From G965227875 sp965227875 (GTDB lineage Bacteria > Pseudomonadota > Alphaproteobacteria > Rhizobiales > JAJFHC01): 64,000 nt of DNA. A model generated the notes under the pieces. That model ran no database searches. It had not been told where the DNA came from and saw nothing but the letters and a program-made list of their open reading frames with translations. Location: positions 2,728,001 through 2,792,000 of the forward strand of contig OZ245783.1 in NCBI GenBank assembly GCA_965227875.1. Direction: 5' to 3'. Both the position numbers and the translations under genes were made by a program. This document shows positions 42,294-51,791 of this stretch, piece after piece; position 1 is the stretch's first letter; each line of letters begins with the position of its first letter.

Positions 42294-42848
42294 ATGGCGC
42301 GTTTTCGCACGATGGAGGAACTGAAGGCGGGATTGCCGCACATCCTGGCGTCCCCCCGGGACGACGGCGTCCTGCGGGCTATTGTCGTCCGGCCCGACCA
42401 TGGCAGGCGGGAGGAACCGCAGACATGCGGGATCAGCGGGGCGCTGGGCGTCCACGGGGATCACTGGGCGAAAGGCTGCTGGCGGACGACGGCGGACGGC
42501 AAGCCCGATCCCGACGTGCAGATCTGCATGATGAACGCGCGCTGCATCGACCTCATCGCGGGTGGCCGCGACAACTGGGCGCCCGCCGGCGACAATCTGT
42601 TCATCGACATGGACCTGACCCCGCAAAACCTGGAGCCGGGACAGAAACTGTCGATCGGAAGTGCCGTCGTCGAGATCACCGACGTGCCGCATTTCGGATG
42701 CGACACCTTCATCGAGCGCTATGGCCGCGATGCGTGCGTTTTCGTCAATACGGGCCCGGGCCGGCAGCATCGCCTGCGCGGCATCTACGCCAGGGTCGTG
42801 ACGGACGGCACGGTTTCCGTCGGCGACAGGGTCAGCAAGACTGGCTGA
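42294..42848 (+). CDS. MOSC-domain protein
   Basis: A 184-residue protein resembling MOSC (molybdenum cofactor sulfurase C-terminal) domains. It has the conserved Cys in PHFGCDTFIERYGRDACVF, the GDNLFIDMDLTPQNLEPGQK segment and a final GIYARVVTDGTVSVGDRV strand. MOSC domains bind or transfer activated sulfur or the molybdenum cofactor; the exact reaction is unknown. The ATG at 42294 is preceded by GAGGT at a six-base spacing, which excludes the longer open frame. It converges with the RND permease gene. Confidence 0.82.
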   Translation: MARFRTMEELKAGLPHILASPRDDGVLRAIVVRPDHGRREEPQTCGISGALGVHGDHWAKGCWRTTADGKPDPDVQICMMNARCIDLIAGGRDNWAPAGDNLFIDMDLTPQNLEPGQKLSIGSAVVEITDVPHFGCDTFIERYGRDACVFVNTGPGRQHRLRGIYARVVTDGTVSVGDRVSKTG

Positions 42849-42866
42849 CCGTACCTGGGCCGGCTG

Positions 42867-45800
42867 TCAGGGCGACGTCGGACCCGCCAGCCTCGGCTTG
42901 CCCGGCGTCACCGATATGTCCGATGCAGCGCCCGTCTCCTGGTCCGCCGGCGATGAAAGCAGACCGGCCGCCGCGAGTTCTTCTTCGAGACGCTCCGCCG
43001 CCTTGCCGCGCGGTTTCGAGAAGCCGGCGACGAGTACATAGAGTGCGGGCGTGAAGTAGAGCGTGAAGAGGCCGGCAAGGCCGAGCCCGCCGAACACCAC
43101 CCAGCCGATCGCCGCGCGCGACTCCGCGCCCGGTCCGCTGCCCAGGATGAGCGGCAGGCCGGCGAGCACGGTCGACAGCATGGTCATCAGGATGGGTCTG
43201 AGGCGGATCAGGGAGGCCTCACGCGCCGCCTCGCGCACGCTGCGGCCATGATCGCGCAGCTGATCGGCGAACTCGACCATGAGGATGCTGTTCTTGGCCA
43301 TGATGCCGATGAGCATGAGCATGCCGATCTGGCTGTAGATGTTGATCGTCGTCCCCGTGAATGCTAGGGCGAAAACGGCGGCGCACACGCCGAACGGCAC
43401 TGTCATGACCACGATGAAGGCGCTCGTCACGCTTTCGAACTGGGCCGAGAGCACCAGGAAGACGACGAGGAAGGCGATCAGGAACGTGATCGTCGTGCCG
43501 TGCGAGGTCTCGTTGAGCTCCGCGGCTTCGCCGAGGAACAGGACGCCGATTCCCGGGGGCAGGGTTTCGTTGGCCAGTGCCGTGACCGCATCGACGGCCT
43601 GCCTGAGCGTGACACCTTCGGCCGGGTCCGCGTCGATCTCGATGGCGCGGCGCTGGCCGTGACGGTCGAGTTCCGCCGCCACGGCGTACTCGCGGAAGGA
43701 GACGAGCTGAGACAGCGGGACGAGACGGTCGCCGGCCGACCGGACGTAGAGGTTCTTCAGGTCGGACGGGTCGTTCACCGCGCCCGGCGTGGCTTCGAGG
43801 ATGACGGGAACGATCTTGTCGTTGACCGTGAGTTCCGCGACCTCGTCATTGTCCACCAGCACCTGGACCGTCGTGGCCAGGTCGTCGAGCGAGACCCCGA
43901 GGTCCGCCGCGCGGCGCCGGTCGATGTCGACGCTGAGCTGCGGCTGGGTCGCCCGGAACTCCACGCGCAGGTTGCGCAACTGGGGAAGATCGGTCTCGAT
44001 GCGCTTGACCAGGTCGTCCGCGGCCGCTGCGATCCCGCCGTAGTCCGCGCCGGTGAGCGCAAACTTCAGGCCGCCGTCGGCGTTTCGCAGTCCCAGGCTG
44101 TTGCCCCGGATGACGCGGACCTGCGACCCGGGGATCGCGGACAGGGGCGCGCGCAGCGACGCCGCGATTTCGGCCTCGCTTCTGGTGCGTTCGTCCCAGT
44201 CCTTGAGCGGCGCCTCGATCCAGCCGCGGTTGGGGTCCCAGCGTCCTGAAATCGTGAAGAGATCCCGTATGGTGCCGTCCTCGATGAGCGGACGCAGAAC
44301 CTTCTCCACCTCGCCGACCTGGCGGTCCGCATAGTCGATGCCGGTGCCGTCCGGACCGACCAGCCTGACGAGAATCTTGCCACGGTCTTCCTGTGGCACG
44401 AGTTCCTCGCCCAGCAGTTCGAAGACGATGGCGCCGGTGACGGCGATGCACAGGCTCGCGCCGATCAGCGCCATGGGGGCCTTGAGGACCTTCTCGAGGC
44501 TCGCCGCGTAGACCCGCGCGAGAAGGCCGTCCTTCGGCGCGTCATCCGCGGACGACGAGGCTTTCGTCTTGTCGAGACGCGCCACCAGCATCGGGCAGAG
44601 CGACAGCGCCACGAAGGACGAGATGCAGACCGTTATGGCGAGGACAAAACCGAACTCGGTGAACAGCCGGCCCGCCGTGGACGGCAGGAAGGATATGGGC
44701 AGGAAAACCGAGACAAGCGTGGCGGTCGTCGCCATCACCGCGAAGAACACCTGCCGGGTGCCGAGCACCGCGGCCGCGTTTGTCGGCAGGCCCGATGCGC
44801 GCAGCCTCTGGATGTTCTCCAGGACGACGATGGCGTCGTCCACCACGAGGCCCGCGGCGAGAACCATGGCGAGCAGGGTCACCAGATTGATCGAGAAGCC
44901 CATCAGCCAGACGGTGGCCACCGCGCCGGTCAGGGCGACGGGAATGGTCACCGCGGGGATGAGGGCGGAACGTATGTTGCGCAGGAATATCGCGATCACC
45001 GACACGACGATGATCACCGCGAGCATCAGGCTGACCAGCACCTCGCGGATGGCGCCCTCGATGAACTGCGCATCGTCGGAGATCAGGTGCAGGTCGACAT
45101 CGCGGTAGCGGTCGTTGAGCCGGGCGACGACGGCCTTGACGCCCCGCGAGATCGCCACGGTGTTCGACTGGGCCTGCCGTATGATCCCCATGTTGACCGC
45201 GGTGCGGCCGTTGAGGCGGGTGTAGTTTTCAGGTTCCGCCGGTCCGAACGAAGCCGTGGCCACGTCACCGATGCGCACCGGGTCGCGGAGGAACATGCGT
45301 TCGATCTCGTCGGGCCTGGAGATCGACGCGTTGGCGCGGACGATGACCTCCTGGTCGCCTGACTTGAAACTGCCCGCCGGGACGTCGAACTTGGCCTGCC
45401 GCAGCACCGCCGCGACGTCTGCGACGGACATGTTGTAGCTGGCGAGCTTGAGCGGATCGACGATGACCCGGAGCACCTGTTCCCGGTCTCCGAAGAGATC
45501 GACCTGGGCCACGCCGTCGACGGAGGTGAGCTCGGGGATGATCTCGTCCTCGATCCGCCGCGTCAGTTCGTCGATGGCGAGGCTTTCGCTGGTGGCGGCG
45601 AGCTGCAGGACCGGGCTCGCGTCCGCGTCCGCCTTGATCACGAACACGTCCTCCACCCCGTCGGGCAGCTGGCGCTCGACCCGGCTGACCGCCTCGCGCA
45701 CGTCGTTGGCCGCGTCGACGAGGTTGACCGATGGCGAGAACTCCGCACGGATGCGCAGGTTGTTCTCCTCGCTCGACGATCGCACCGACTTGACGCCGGT

Positions 45801-46037
45801 CACGCGGGCCACGGCCGCTTCGATGACGCTGGTGATTTCCGCGTCGATCGTTTCCGGCGAGCCGCCGATATAGTTCGCCCGCACCGACACGACCGGCCGG
45901 TCGATGTCCGGCAGTTCGCGCACCTCGACGCCGAACAGCGCGCCGATGCCGGCGAGCACGATCAGCAGGTTGAACACGGTCACAAGATAGGGGCGCCGCA
46001 CGCCCAGTGAGGCAATGTCGCGGACCGTCTGTTTCAT
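42867..46037 (-). CDS. RND-family efflux permease (AcrB/HAE1-like)
   Basis: A 1,056-residue inner-membrane proton-driven efflux pump. The architecture is twelve helices with two large periplasmic loops. The proton-relay residues are present: the Asp pair in AAGLVVDDAIVVLENIQR (TM4) and the Lys in IGIMAKNSILMVEFADQL (TM10). The start MKQTVRDIASLGVRRPYLVT is typical of HAE-type pumps exporting drugs, detergents or other amphiphiles. It starts 13 bases downstream of the adaptor stop, so the two form an operon. No outer-membrane factor or TetR-type repressor is adjacent. Confidence 0.95.
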   Translation of the reverse strand: MKQTVRDIASLGVRRPYLVTVFNLLIVLAGIGALFGVEVRELPDIDRPVVSVRANYIGGSPETIDAEITSVIEAAVARVTGVKSVRSSSEENNLRIRAEFSPSVNLVDAANDVREAVSRVERQLPDGVEDVFVIKADADASPVLQLAATSESLAIDELTRRIEDEIIPELTSVDGVAQVDLFGDREQVLRVIVDPLKLASYNMSVADVAAVLRQAKFDVPAGSFKSGDQEVIVRANASISRPDEIERMFLRDPVRIGDVATASFGPAEPENYTRLNGRTAVNMGIIRQAQSNTVAISRGVKAVVARLNDRYRDVDLHLISDDAQFIEGAIREVLVSLMLAVIIVVSVIAIFLRNIRSALIPAVTIPVALTGAVATVWLMGFSINLVTLLAMVLAAGLVVDDAIVVLENIQRLRASGLPTNAAAVLGTRQVFFAVMATTATLVSVFLPISFLPSTAGRLFTEFGFVLAITVCISSFVALSLCPMLVARLDKTKASSSADDAPKDGLLARVYAASLEKVLKAPMALIGASLCIAVTGAIVFELLGEELVPQEDRGKILVRLVGPDGTGIDYADRQVGEVEKVLRPLIEDGTIRDLFTISGRWDPNRGWIEAPLKDWDERTRSEAEIAASLRAPLSAIPGSQVRVIRGNSLGLRNADGGLKFALTGADYGGIAAAADDLVKRIETDLPQLRNLRVEFRATQPQLSVDIDRRRAADLGVSLDDLATTVQVLVDNDEVAELTVNDKIVPVILEATPGAVNDPSDLKNLYVRSAGDRLVPLSQLVSFREYAVAAELDRHGQRRAIEIDADPAEGVTLRQAVDAVTALANETLPPGIGVLFLGEAAELNETSHGTTITFLIAFLVVFLVLSAQFESVTSAFIVVMTVPFGVCAAVFALAFTGTTINIYSQIGMLMLIGIMAKNSILMVEFADQLRDHGRSVREAAREASLIRLRPILMTMLSTVLAGLPLILGSGPGAESRAAIGWVVFGGLGLAGLFTLYFTPALYVLVAGFSKPRGKAAERLEEELAAAGLLSSPADQETGAASDISVTPGKPRLAGPTSP

Positions 46038-46050
46038 GGGCCTGACCCGT

Positions 46051-47181
46051 TCAGTTCGTGAGAGTTTCCGGCGTTGTCGCCGGCAGTTCGTAGGCGACTT
46101 CGCTGCCGGGCCGCAGCCTCTGGACGCCCTCGATCACCACGAGGTCGCCCTTTTCGATCTGTCCTTCGACGAGGATCGTGCTGTTGAGCCGCTTGACGAT
46201 GCGCACCGGCACGAGGTCGACCTTGCCGTCCCTGACCGCCCAGACGTTGCTCTGGCCCTTGAGCCAGATGAGGGCGAGTTCCGGGATCAGCGGATAGTCC
46301 TGGCCGGTAAGGCGGATCTCCACCGCGAAGGACATGCCGGGCCTGAGCAGGTCGTCCTTGTTGGGCAGGACGGCCCGCACCGCGACCGACCGGTTGCCGG
46401 GGTCGACGCGGGAATCGATCTGGTCGATGCTGCCCGTGAAGACCTGGTCGGCCAGGCTCGGCGTACGCGCGGTGATGGTCATGCCGTTCTCGACGCGGGT
46501 GTGATAGAGCTCTGGAATGTCGAACTCGACCAGCAGTTCGCTCCGGTCGTCGAGCGTGGCGATGGCGGTCGTCGGCGTGACGCGGTCGCCGAGCTCGACC
46601 TTGGGAATGCCGGCCACGCCGTCGAACGGCGCGCGCAGCGTGCGTTTCGCAAGCGCTTCCTCAGCCTGCTTCAGCTCGATCTGAATACGCTTCAGGGTAT
46701 TCTCCGCATCATCGACATTGGCCACGGACGCGACCCTGTTGGCACGAAGCTGCCGGGCGCGTTCGGCCTGCCGGCGGGCCTCGAGGAGCCGCGTGTTGAC
46801 GACGTCGATCGCCAATTCCGCGTCGACCGTGTCGAGGCGCATCAGAATGTCGCCCTTCGCATAGCGGCTGCCAGCGCTCAGTTCGAGTTCCTTGATCTCG
46901 CCGCCGGTTTCCGGGCTCAGCGTGACCGAACGGCGCGCCCGGCCGTTTCCGACCGCTTCCACGACGATGTCGTTGGCGGCGCTCTCAACCGGTTCGACGA
47001 CGACGGACAGCTTTCCGGCCCGTCCGCGCCGTCCGGCCCGTTCGTTCTGCTCGCTCTGTCCGGTCAGTCCGGCGAGCGCCTCGGCGACATCGTCGCGCGA
47101 GATCCACAGTGCGATGGCGATGGCCGCGAGGATGGCGAAGAGGGCGGATTGAAACACTAAGGGCGATAAACGTCGTCCCAT
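46051..47181 (-). CDS. RND efflux periplasmic adaptor
   Basis: A 376-residue membrane-fusion protein for the downstream RND permease. There is one N-terminal helix (LFAILAAIAIALWI), then an unusual Arg/Gly-rich linker (GRRGRAGKL), and a lipoyl domain (GRARRSVTLSPETGGEIKEL). An Arg/Glu coiled-coil hairpin, the second lipoyl half (TLRAPFDGVAGIPKVELGD) and beta-barrel and membrane-proximal domains complete it. The order fits AcrA/MdtA proteins. It is the first gene of the operon, so its upstream region (47182-47314) holds the promoter. Confidence 0.93.
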   Translation of the reverse strand: MGRRLSPLVFQSALFAILAAIAIALWISRDDVAEALAGLTGQSEQNERAGRRGRAGKLSVVVEPVESAANDIVVEAVGNGRARRSVTLSPETGGEIKELELSAGSRYAKGDILMRLDTVDAELAIDVVNTRLLEARRQAERARQLRANRVASVANVDDAENTLKRIQIELKQAEEALAKRTLRAPFDGVAGIPKVELGDRVTPTTAIATLDDRSELLVEFDIPELYHTRVENGMTITARTPSLADQVFTGSIDQIDSRVDPGNRSVAVRAVLPNKDDLLRPGMSFAVEIRLTGQDYPLIPELALIWLKGQSNVWAVRDGKVDLVPVRIVKRLNSTILVEGQIEKGDLVVIEGVQRLRPGSEVAYELPATTPETLTN

Positions 47182-47314
47182 CGGCGCGAAGTCTCCAGGG
47201 AATGTCCGAACCGCTGCCGCGAGCCGGATGGCCGGGCAGACGGTCCGATAGGCTTAATACAACTTTAAAAAACTGTCCTTAATCTTACGCAGTTAACACG
47301 GAATTGTATCACGA
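47182..47314. promoter_or_regulatory. A/T-rich divergent intergenic region upstream of RND operon and chemoreceptor operon
   Basis: These 133 bases lie between two divergent starts. The part at 47252-47312 is strikingly A/T-rich (AATACAACTTTAAAAAACTG, then AACACGGAATTGTATCACG) compared with the surroundings. Promoters for both operons are expected here, but I do not assign individual boxes. Confidence 0.5.
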
Positions 47315-47674
47315 ATGTCCCAGAGATTGATTTTTAGCGAACGCTGTTCATTCCTGGTGGCGCTGATTTTCGGGACATTCGCGATCTGCGGAACCACGGT
47401 TCTCGCGGCGCTGCCGCGGACCGGCGAGCATGTCGCGGTGATCGTCTGGCCGGACGACCGGCGCGACGACAGGGTCATGAACATCGTGGCGGGTGCGGAT
47501 GCGCGGCTCGTGTCCCGGGGCGGATACGGCTGGGTGGCAATCGCGTCCGAGCAGTCGCCCCGACCGGGCAGGCCGCTTGCGGAGCGGCTCTATGCGGCGG
47601 GCGCACTGCTGGTGATGAATGCGGACATCGTGACTGCGTGCCTTGGCATCGCGGGCAAGGGTAGGGGAACCTGA
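47315..47674 (+). CDS. Small membrane-anchored protein of unknown function
   Basis: A 119-residue protein I do not recognise. A short basic N-terminus is followed by one hydrophobic segment (FLVALIFGTFAICGTTVLAA), probably a membrane anchor or signal. A compact domain follows, with a strand VAVIVWPDDRRDD, a G-rich GYGWVAIAS and RLYAAGALLVMNADIVTACL. Similar short layouts occur beside sensory genes in other alphaproteobacteria, from memory only. Its stop lies one base before the chemoreceptor ATG, so the two are almost certainly co-translated and may act together. Confidence 0.65.
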   Translation: MSQRLIFSERCSFLVALIFGTFAICGTTVLAALPRTGEHVAVIVWPDDRRDDRVMNIVAGADARLVSRGGYGWVAIASEQSPRPGRPLAERLYAAGALLVMNADIVTACLGIAGKGRGT

Positions 47675-47675
47675 C

Positions 47676-49166
47676 ATGGCTGGGACTATGGAACACACCG
47701 ACATACGGTCGAGCACGCTCGACGGGATGCGTGCGAAATTCGGACGCTTTTTCATGGCGTTCATGTGGGGCAATGCCGCGCTTGTCGCGGGCGCGGTCTT
47801 CTACATGGGACAGCCGGCGGCACTCGCCTGGGTCTTTGCGGCGGGTCTGCTCGCGCTTGTGCCCGGCCTTCTGCACTGGAGAACCGGCTGCAGCCCGCTG
47901 ACCCGGTATGTCTCCTCGGCCGCGATTGCCGGTCAGGTCGCCCTGCTTCTGAACGCGTTCGCCGGATCGGCCTACCAGCTCGACATCCACATGTATTTCT
48001 TCGCCACGCTCGCCATCGTGGCCGGCTGGTGCGACTGGCGGGCCATCATGGTCAATGCGGCGGTGGTGGCCCTGCATCACCTGGTGCTGAATTTCACCTT
48101 TCCGGCGGCGGTATTCCCGGCCGGTGCGGATTTCTCCCGCGTCCTCCTGCACGCCGCGGTGGTCGTGGTCCAGACCGGGTTCCTCGCATGGATGACCTAC
48201 CAGCTGGCCCGCGCATTTGAATCCGCGGACACCTCGTCGCAGAAGGCCGACGCGGCCAGTTCCGAAGCCGGACGGCTGCTCGACGAACGCCACGCGGAGT
48301 CCACGCGCCAGGAAACAAGGCGCCAGGAGATGAACCGGGCGATCGAGGCGTTTCGCCAGGAAGTTGGCGACGTGCTGGAGGCTGTCGGTGCCAGCATGGA
48401 GCAGATGGACCGGCTCGCCGGAAGCCTCACCGAGGTCGCCGGCCGGTCGCAGGACAGAACCTCGGCCGCCGCACGCATCGTCGAAGAGGCATCGACCGGT
48501 TTCCAGGCCATCGCCGGCGCAGCGGAAGAACTCTCCGTCTCGTTCGACGGCATCGGGCAGATGACGGCGCGCACGTCGCAGATCGTCGAGAAGGCCACGG
48601 GCGCAACGCGGGCGACCAACGAAAAAGTGTCGTCCCTCTCCGACGCGGCCCAGAAAATCGGCGAGGTCGTCACCCTGATCCAGGACATTGCCGAGCAGAC
48701 CAACCTGCTCGCCCTCAACGCAACGATCGAAGCCGCCCGGGCGGGAGAAATGGGCAAGGGGTTCGCGGTGGTCGCCTCGGAGGTGAAGAACCTCGCCAAC
48801 CAGACGGCAAAGGCGACCGAGGAGATCTCCGCCCAGGTCGGCGGCATCCAGTCGTCTTCCGCGGATGCGGTGAGCGCGATCCACGAGATCGCGGCGACCA
48901 TGGAGGAGATCAACAGCCATACGCTGGAGTTCACCCGCACCATCGACGAACAGCGCGGCGCGACGTCGGAAATCACGTCCAACGTCCAGGATTTCGCCGC
49001 CGGGTCGGAGCGTATGGGCACGAACATGTCGGAAGTGCTTGAATCGACCGGGGAAACCTCCCGGTCCGCGTCCGAGGTCACGACCGCGTCCGCCGAGATC
49101 GCCGCACAGACGCAGCGTCTTCGCCAGTCCGTGGACAGGTTCCTCGCGAACGTCGCCGCAGCGTGA
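47676..49166 (+). CDS. Methyl-accepting chemotaxis protein with integral-membrane sensor
   Basis: A 496-residue chemoreceptor. Residues about 15-190 form a bundle of about six helices with almost no periplasmic domain; His residues in DIHMYFFATLAIVAGW and VALHHLVLN stand out. The cytoplasmic half is a coiled coil with the signalling tip DIAEQTNLLALNATIEAARA followed by GKGFAVVASEVKNLA, which contacts CheA/CheW. No classical HAMP domain is seen. The ATG at 47676 follows AGGGGA by seven bases. Sensing through membrane helices suggests a lipophilic, redox or membrane-state signal; this is inference. Confidence 0.92.
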   Translation: MAGTMEHTDIRSSTLDGMRAKFGRFFMAFMWGNAALVAGAVFYMGQPAALAWVFAAGLLALVPGLLHWRTGCSPLTRYVSSAAIAGQVALLLNAFAGSAYQLDIHMYFFATLAIVAGWCDWRAIMVNAAVVALHHLVLNFTFPAAVFPAGADFSRVLLHAAVVVVQTGFLAWMTYQLARAFESADTSSQKADAASSEAGRLLDERHAESTRQETRRQEMNRAIEAFRQEVGDVLEAVGASMEQMDRLAGSLTEVAGRSQDRTSAAARIVEEASTGFQAIAGAAEELSVSFDGIGQMTARTSQIVEKATGATRATNEKVSSLSDAAQKIGEVVTLIQDIAEQTNLLALNATIEAARAGEMGKGFAVVASEVKNLANQTAKATEEISAQVGGIQSSSADAVSAIHEIAATMEEINSHTLEFTRTIDEQRGATSEITSNVQDFAAGSERMGTNMSEVLESTGETSRSASEVTTASAEIAAQTQRLRQSVDRFLANVAAA

Positions 49167-49247
49167 TCCGGCGCATGCCTTGACCGGGCCGCGCCGACGC
49201 GGCAGCTTGTGGACGTACAGACGATCACAGGTCAGGACACGCCGCGA

Positions 49248-50318
49248 ATGACGGATCAGGCCGCGCGCGACACGGACGCTCCCGACTGGGCGACAGGCAG
49301 GCTCCTCGAAGCCGGCATCCCCGAAAGCGTGCCGGTTTTCGGCTTCGCGCCGCCCGACACCGAGGATTTCCTTTCCGGCCTGTCCGGCGACGGCGAGGTG
49401 GCCTGCGTCGTCGACCTTGCCACGGCGACGGACCCGTCCACGGCGCTGACAGATGTGCTCGAGCGTCTCGGGCAGGCGGGCTGGTTCAGCCGCATCGTGG
49501 CGCGGACGCAACCCGGCGAGCCGGCCGCCGCGGTGCTTGTGATCCGGCGCGACACCTCTTCCAGCCTGTCCGGCGGCCCCTTGTCGCTCACCTGTTATCT
49601 CCAGAGCGGACAGGTTCTCAAGGTGAGGCCCGGCGAGGTGCAGCGCGACTGGATGGACGCGACGCCGCAGCAGTTCGCCTATCGCTGCCTGCCGCTCAAT
49701 ATCGCCAATGCCCATGGCTGGGACGTTCTCGCGCCGTCGGGCTTCACCGCTGTCTGGCACGGCGGCAACGGCACGGAAGACATCACCATAGACCTCGACG
49801 ATCCGGACGCGCCGGACCCCGCCATGAGCCATTTCGGGTCTGGCGTCATCACCTTCCCCGTGCGCGGGCTCTTCCGCACCGAGCCCGGCTACGACCTGTG
49901 GGTCAGCGGTCCGCCCAATGCGCCCAAGCGACACGTCTACCCGTTGACCGGCCTGATCGAGACCGACTGGCTCGAGTTCACCTTCACCATGAACTGGCTG
50001 ATGACGACGCCGAATTTTCCCGTCCGTTTCGAGAAGGGCGAGCCGTTCTGCAGCTTTTTCCCCGTGCCGCGCGGCCTGGCGGAGCGCTTCGACCCGGTTT
50101 TCGAGAGCATGGACGCGAACCCGGAGCTCGCGGAGGCCTTTGCGACTTATCGCGACAGCCGCAACAGTTTCAACGCCGGCCTCAAGGTGGAAGGCTCCGA
50201 GGAGCGCAGGCAGGGCTGGCAGCGGAAATACATCAGGGGGCCATCAGGCGGAAACGCCGTCGCCCAGCCCCACCGCACGAAGGTTCGCCTGAAACCCTTC
50301 CGTACCCGCGGCGCCTGA
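49248..50318 (+). CDS. DUF6065-like protein with extra N-terminal region
   Basis: A 356-residue cytoplasmic protein. Residues about 115-330 resemble DUF6065 as I remember it: FAYRCLPLNIANAHGWDVL, SHFGSGVITFPVRGLFRTEP and PKRHVYPLTGLIETDWLEFT are very conserved-looking, Trp/His/Pro-rich stretches. Function is unknown; some family members occur near iron/2-oxoglutarate oxygenase genes. The first 110 residues (PESVPVFGFAPPDTEDFL, then LTDVLERLGQAGWFSRIVAR) are not part of that core. The ATG at 49248 has AGGA about ten bases upstream; a GTG at 49209 is possible. Confidence 0.72.
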   Translation: MTDQAARDTDAPDWATGRLLEAGIPESVPVFGFAPPDTEDFLSGLSGDGEVACVVDLATATDPSTALTDVLERLGQAGWFSRIVARTQPGEPAAAVLVIRRDTSSSLSGGPLSLTCYLQSGQVLKVRPGEVQRDWMDATPQQFAYRCLPLNIANAHGWDVLAPSGFTAVWHGGNGTEDITIDLDDPDAPDPAMSHFGSGVITFPVRGLFRTEPGYDLWVSGPPNAPKRHVYPLTGLIETDWLEFTFTMNWLMTTPNFPVRFEKGEPFCSFFPVPRGLAERFDPVFESMDANPELAEAFATYRDSRNSFNAGLKVEGSEERRQGWQRKYIRGPSGGNAVAQPHRTKVRLKPFRTRGA

Positions 50319-50332
50319 CGGCGTTCCGCCGT

Positions 50333-50764
50333 TCAGGTTTTCGGCGGCATGGGCACGTCGTCGCGCCCGTCGTCGAAGGCCGGCACGTCCGCCTCGAGTT
50401 CGTAATAGTCGCCCTTGTCCGCCGCGAAGATGTGGGCGGCCATGTGAAGCCCGGTCCGTCCGGAAAGGCTGCCGGCCGTTATCGACGTCTTGTCGTCCCC
50501 GTCACTGGCGAAGAACAGGACCGACCCGCAGGTGCCGCAGAAGCCGCGCCGGTTGCCGGGGCTGGACTCGAACCAGCGCAGCGCCTCGTCGGAAATCATG
50601 TGAAGCGTGTCGTTCCACGCGGCCGTGAAGGCGAGAAAATGGCCGGTCTGCCGGCGGCACATGCTGCAATGGCAGCCGATGACCTGCTTCAGCGGTCCGG
50701 CAATCTCGAAACGCACCGCGTTGCACAGGCATGACCCCTGGTGCCGTCCATCCGTGCTGTCCAT
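50333..50764 (-). CDS. GFA-family zinc-binding protein
   Basis: A 143-residue protein of the GFA/CENP-V fold. The zinc-binding cysteines are visible as GSCLCNAVRF, CHCSMCRRQTG and FCGTCGSVLFF. Members were named after glutathione-dependent formaldehyde-activating enzyme, but most have no proven reaction. The ATG at 50764 has GGGAGG seven bases upstream. It converges with the DUF6065-like gene. Confidence 0.88.
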   Translation of the reverse strand: MDSTDGRHQGSCLCNAVRFEIAGPLKQVIGCHCSMCRRQTGHFLAFTAAWNDTLHMISDEALRWFESSPGNRRGFCGTCGSVLFFASDGDDKTSITAGSLSGRTGLHMAAHIFAADKGDYYELEADVPAFDDGRDDVPMPPKT

Positions 50765-50840
50765 CTTCGCGCCTCCCGATTCGCTCTTTTCGGCCGACCA
50801 TAACGCCAATGTCCTGACAGCATCCAGTCAGCAGGTCGCG

Positions 50841-51476
50841 TCACGACCAGGCGAATTCCGGCTGGCTGTAATGGGCGACCCGTGTCGTCCCGCCACGCAT
50901 TGCCACTTCGCGGAACTGGTAGAGAATGGCCGCGGTCGGCGCGAACATGTAGTGGCCGAGCGTTGGCAGCAGGACGGAGAGCACGGGGTGTTCGCTGTAG
51001 GACGACTCGGTAAGCCGCGGAAAGCTGTCGAGATCGAGTTCGGAGAACGGGATGCGGAAGACCTCCGCCACCTCGTCGGGGCAGGGGGAAACGTGCGGTT
51101 CGGCGCCGCCCCAGAAGACGACGGGGGAGATCCGGAAGCCCGACCGCGTCGGATAGTCGTCGAGCCGGCCGAGCGGTTCGGCGTCCTCGGGCACGAGCGC
51201 AAGCTCCTCCCGCAATTCCCTCAGCGCGCCTTCGGTGACGGTTTCGCCGCCATCGAGGCGTCCGCCGGGCAGAGCGTACTGGCTCGAATGGCGCTTGATT
51301 GTGGCGGGCCGCAGCGTCAGGAGTACTGCGGCTTCCCCGCTTTCCGCGCATTTCGTGACGACGATCGCCACGGCGGCCGCGCGTAGCCCGTCCCCGTGCG
51401 TCCGGCGCACGGCAAGCCGCGACAGGTTGTCCGTGATCTGATGGCGCAGCTCCGCGCCGAAGACATATGCCGTCAC
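50841..51476 (-). CDS. Nudix hydrolase (CoA-pyrophosphatase-like)
   Basis: A hydrolase of about 211 residues that probably cleaves a nucleoside-diphosphate-linked compound. The Nudix box is complete (GGRLDGGETVTEGALRELRE then EL). The preceding LRAAAVAIVVT and LLTLRPATIKRHSSQYALPG stretch resembles CoA/ADP-ribose pyrophosphatases, with the SxQ-ALPGG segment typical of the CoA subgroup. The start is uncertain: GTG at 51476 gives a family-like length, while an ATG at 51548 would add 24 unrelated-looking residues. Both have weak ribosome-binding sites. Confidence 0.82.
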   Translation of the reverse strand: MTAYVFGAELRHQITDNLSRLAVRRTHGDGLRAAAVAIVVTKCAESGEAAVLLTLRPATIKRHSSQYALPGGRLDGGETVTEGALRELREELALVPEDAEPLGRLDDYPTRSGFRISPVVFWGGAEPHVSPCPDEVAEVFRIPFSELDLDSFPRLTESSYSEHPVLSVLLPTLGHYMFAPTAAILYQFREVAMRGGTTRVAHYSQPEFAWS

Positions 51477-51791
51477 TTGTGAACCGTCCCGTCTGTGTCC
51501 GGCCGGTCGTTGCCGAATGCAGGAGTGATTCGGAACGCCGGCGCGCATCGCCGAGCCTACAGCCCCGATCCGCCCCTGTCGCGGCGCGGTCCGTGCGGCC
51601 CGTGCGGTACGTATTCCGCATCGTGGAAATGCCGCCGGAACGGCCGGCCGCCAAGGGCCAATTCTGTTGATCCGGCGCGCCCTGATTCCTACGATTCCCG
51701 GACGCGTCGAAACAGCTCATGAGCTTCAGGTGCGAGAGGGGCGGCCCGCGGGCCGCAATGCGGCCTTGCCGGGGGCTTGTATGGGGGACGA
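51477..51791. other. Intergenic region without a supported gene
   Basis: These 315 bases separate the Nudix gene from a small forward gene. Short open frames here lack ribosome-binding sites and have arginine-rich, frame-shadow composition. The region probably contains the promoters of both neighbours; I see no hairpin or repeat. Confidence 0.5.

Noticed and set aside
47475..49934. An 819-residue minus-strand open frame
   Set aside because: It is antisense to the chemoreceptor and the DUF6065-like gene and shows no recognisable domain.
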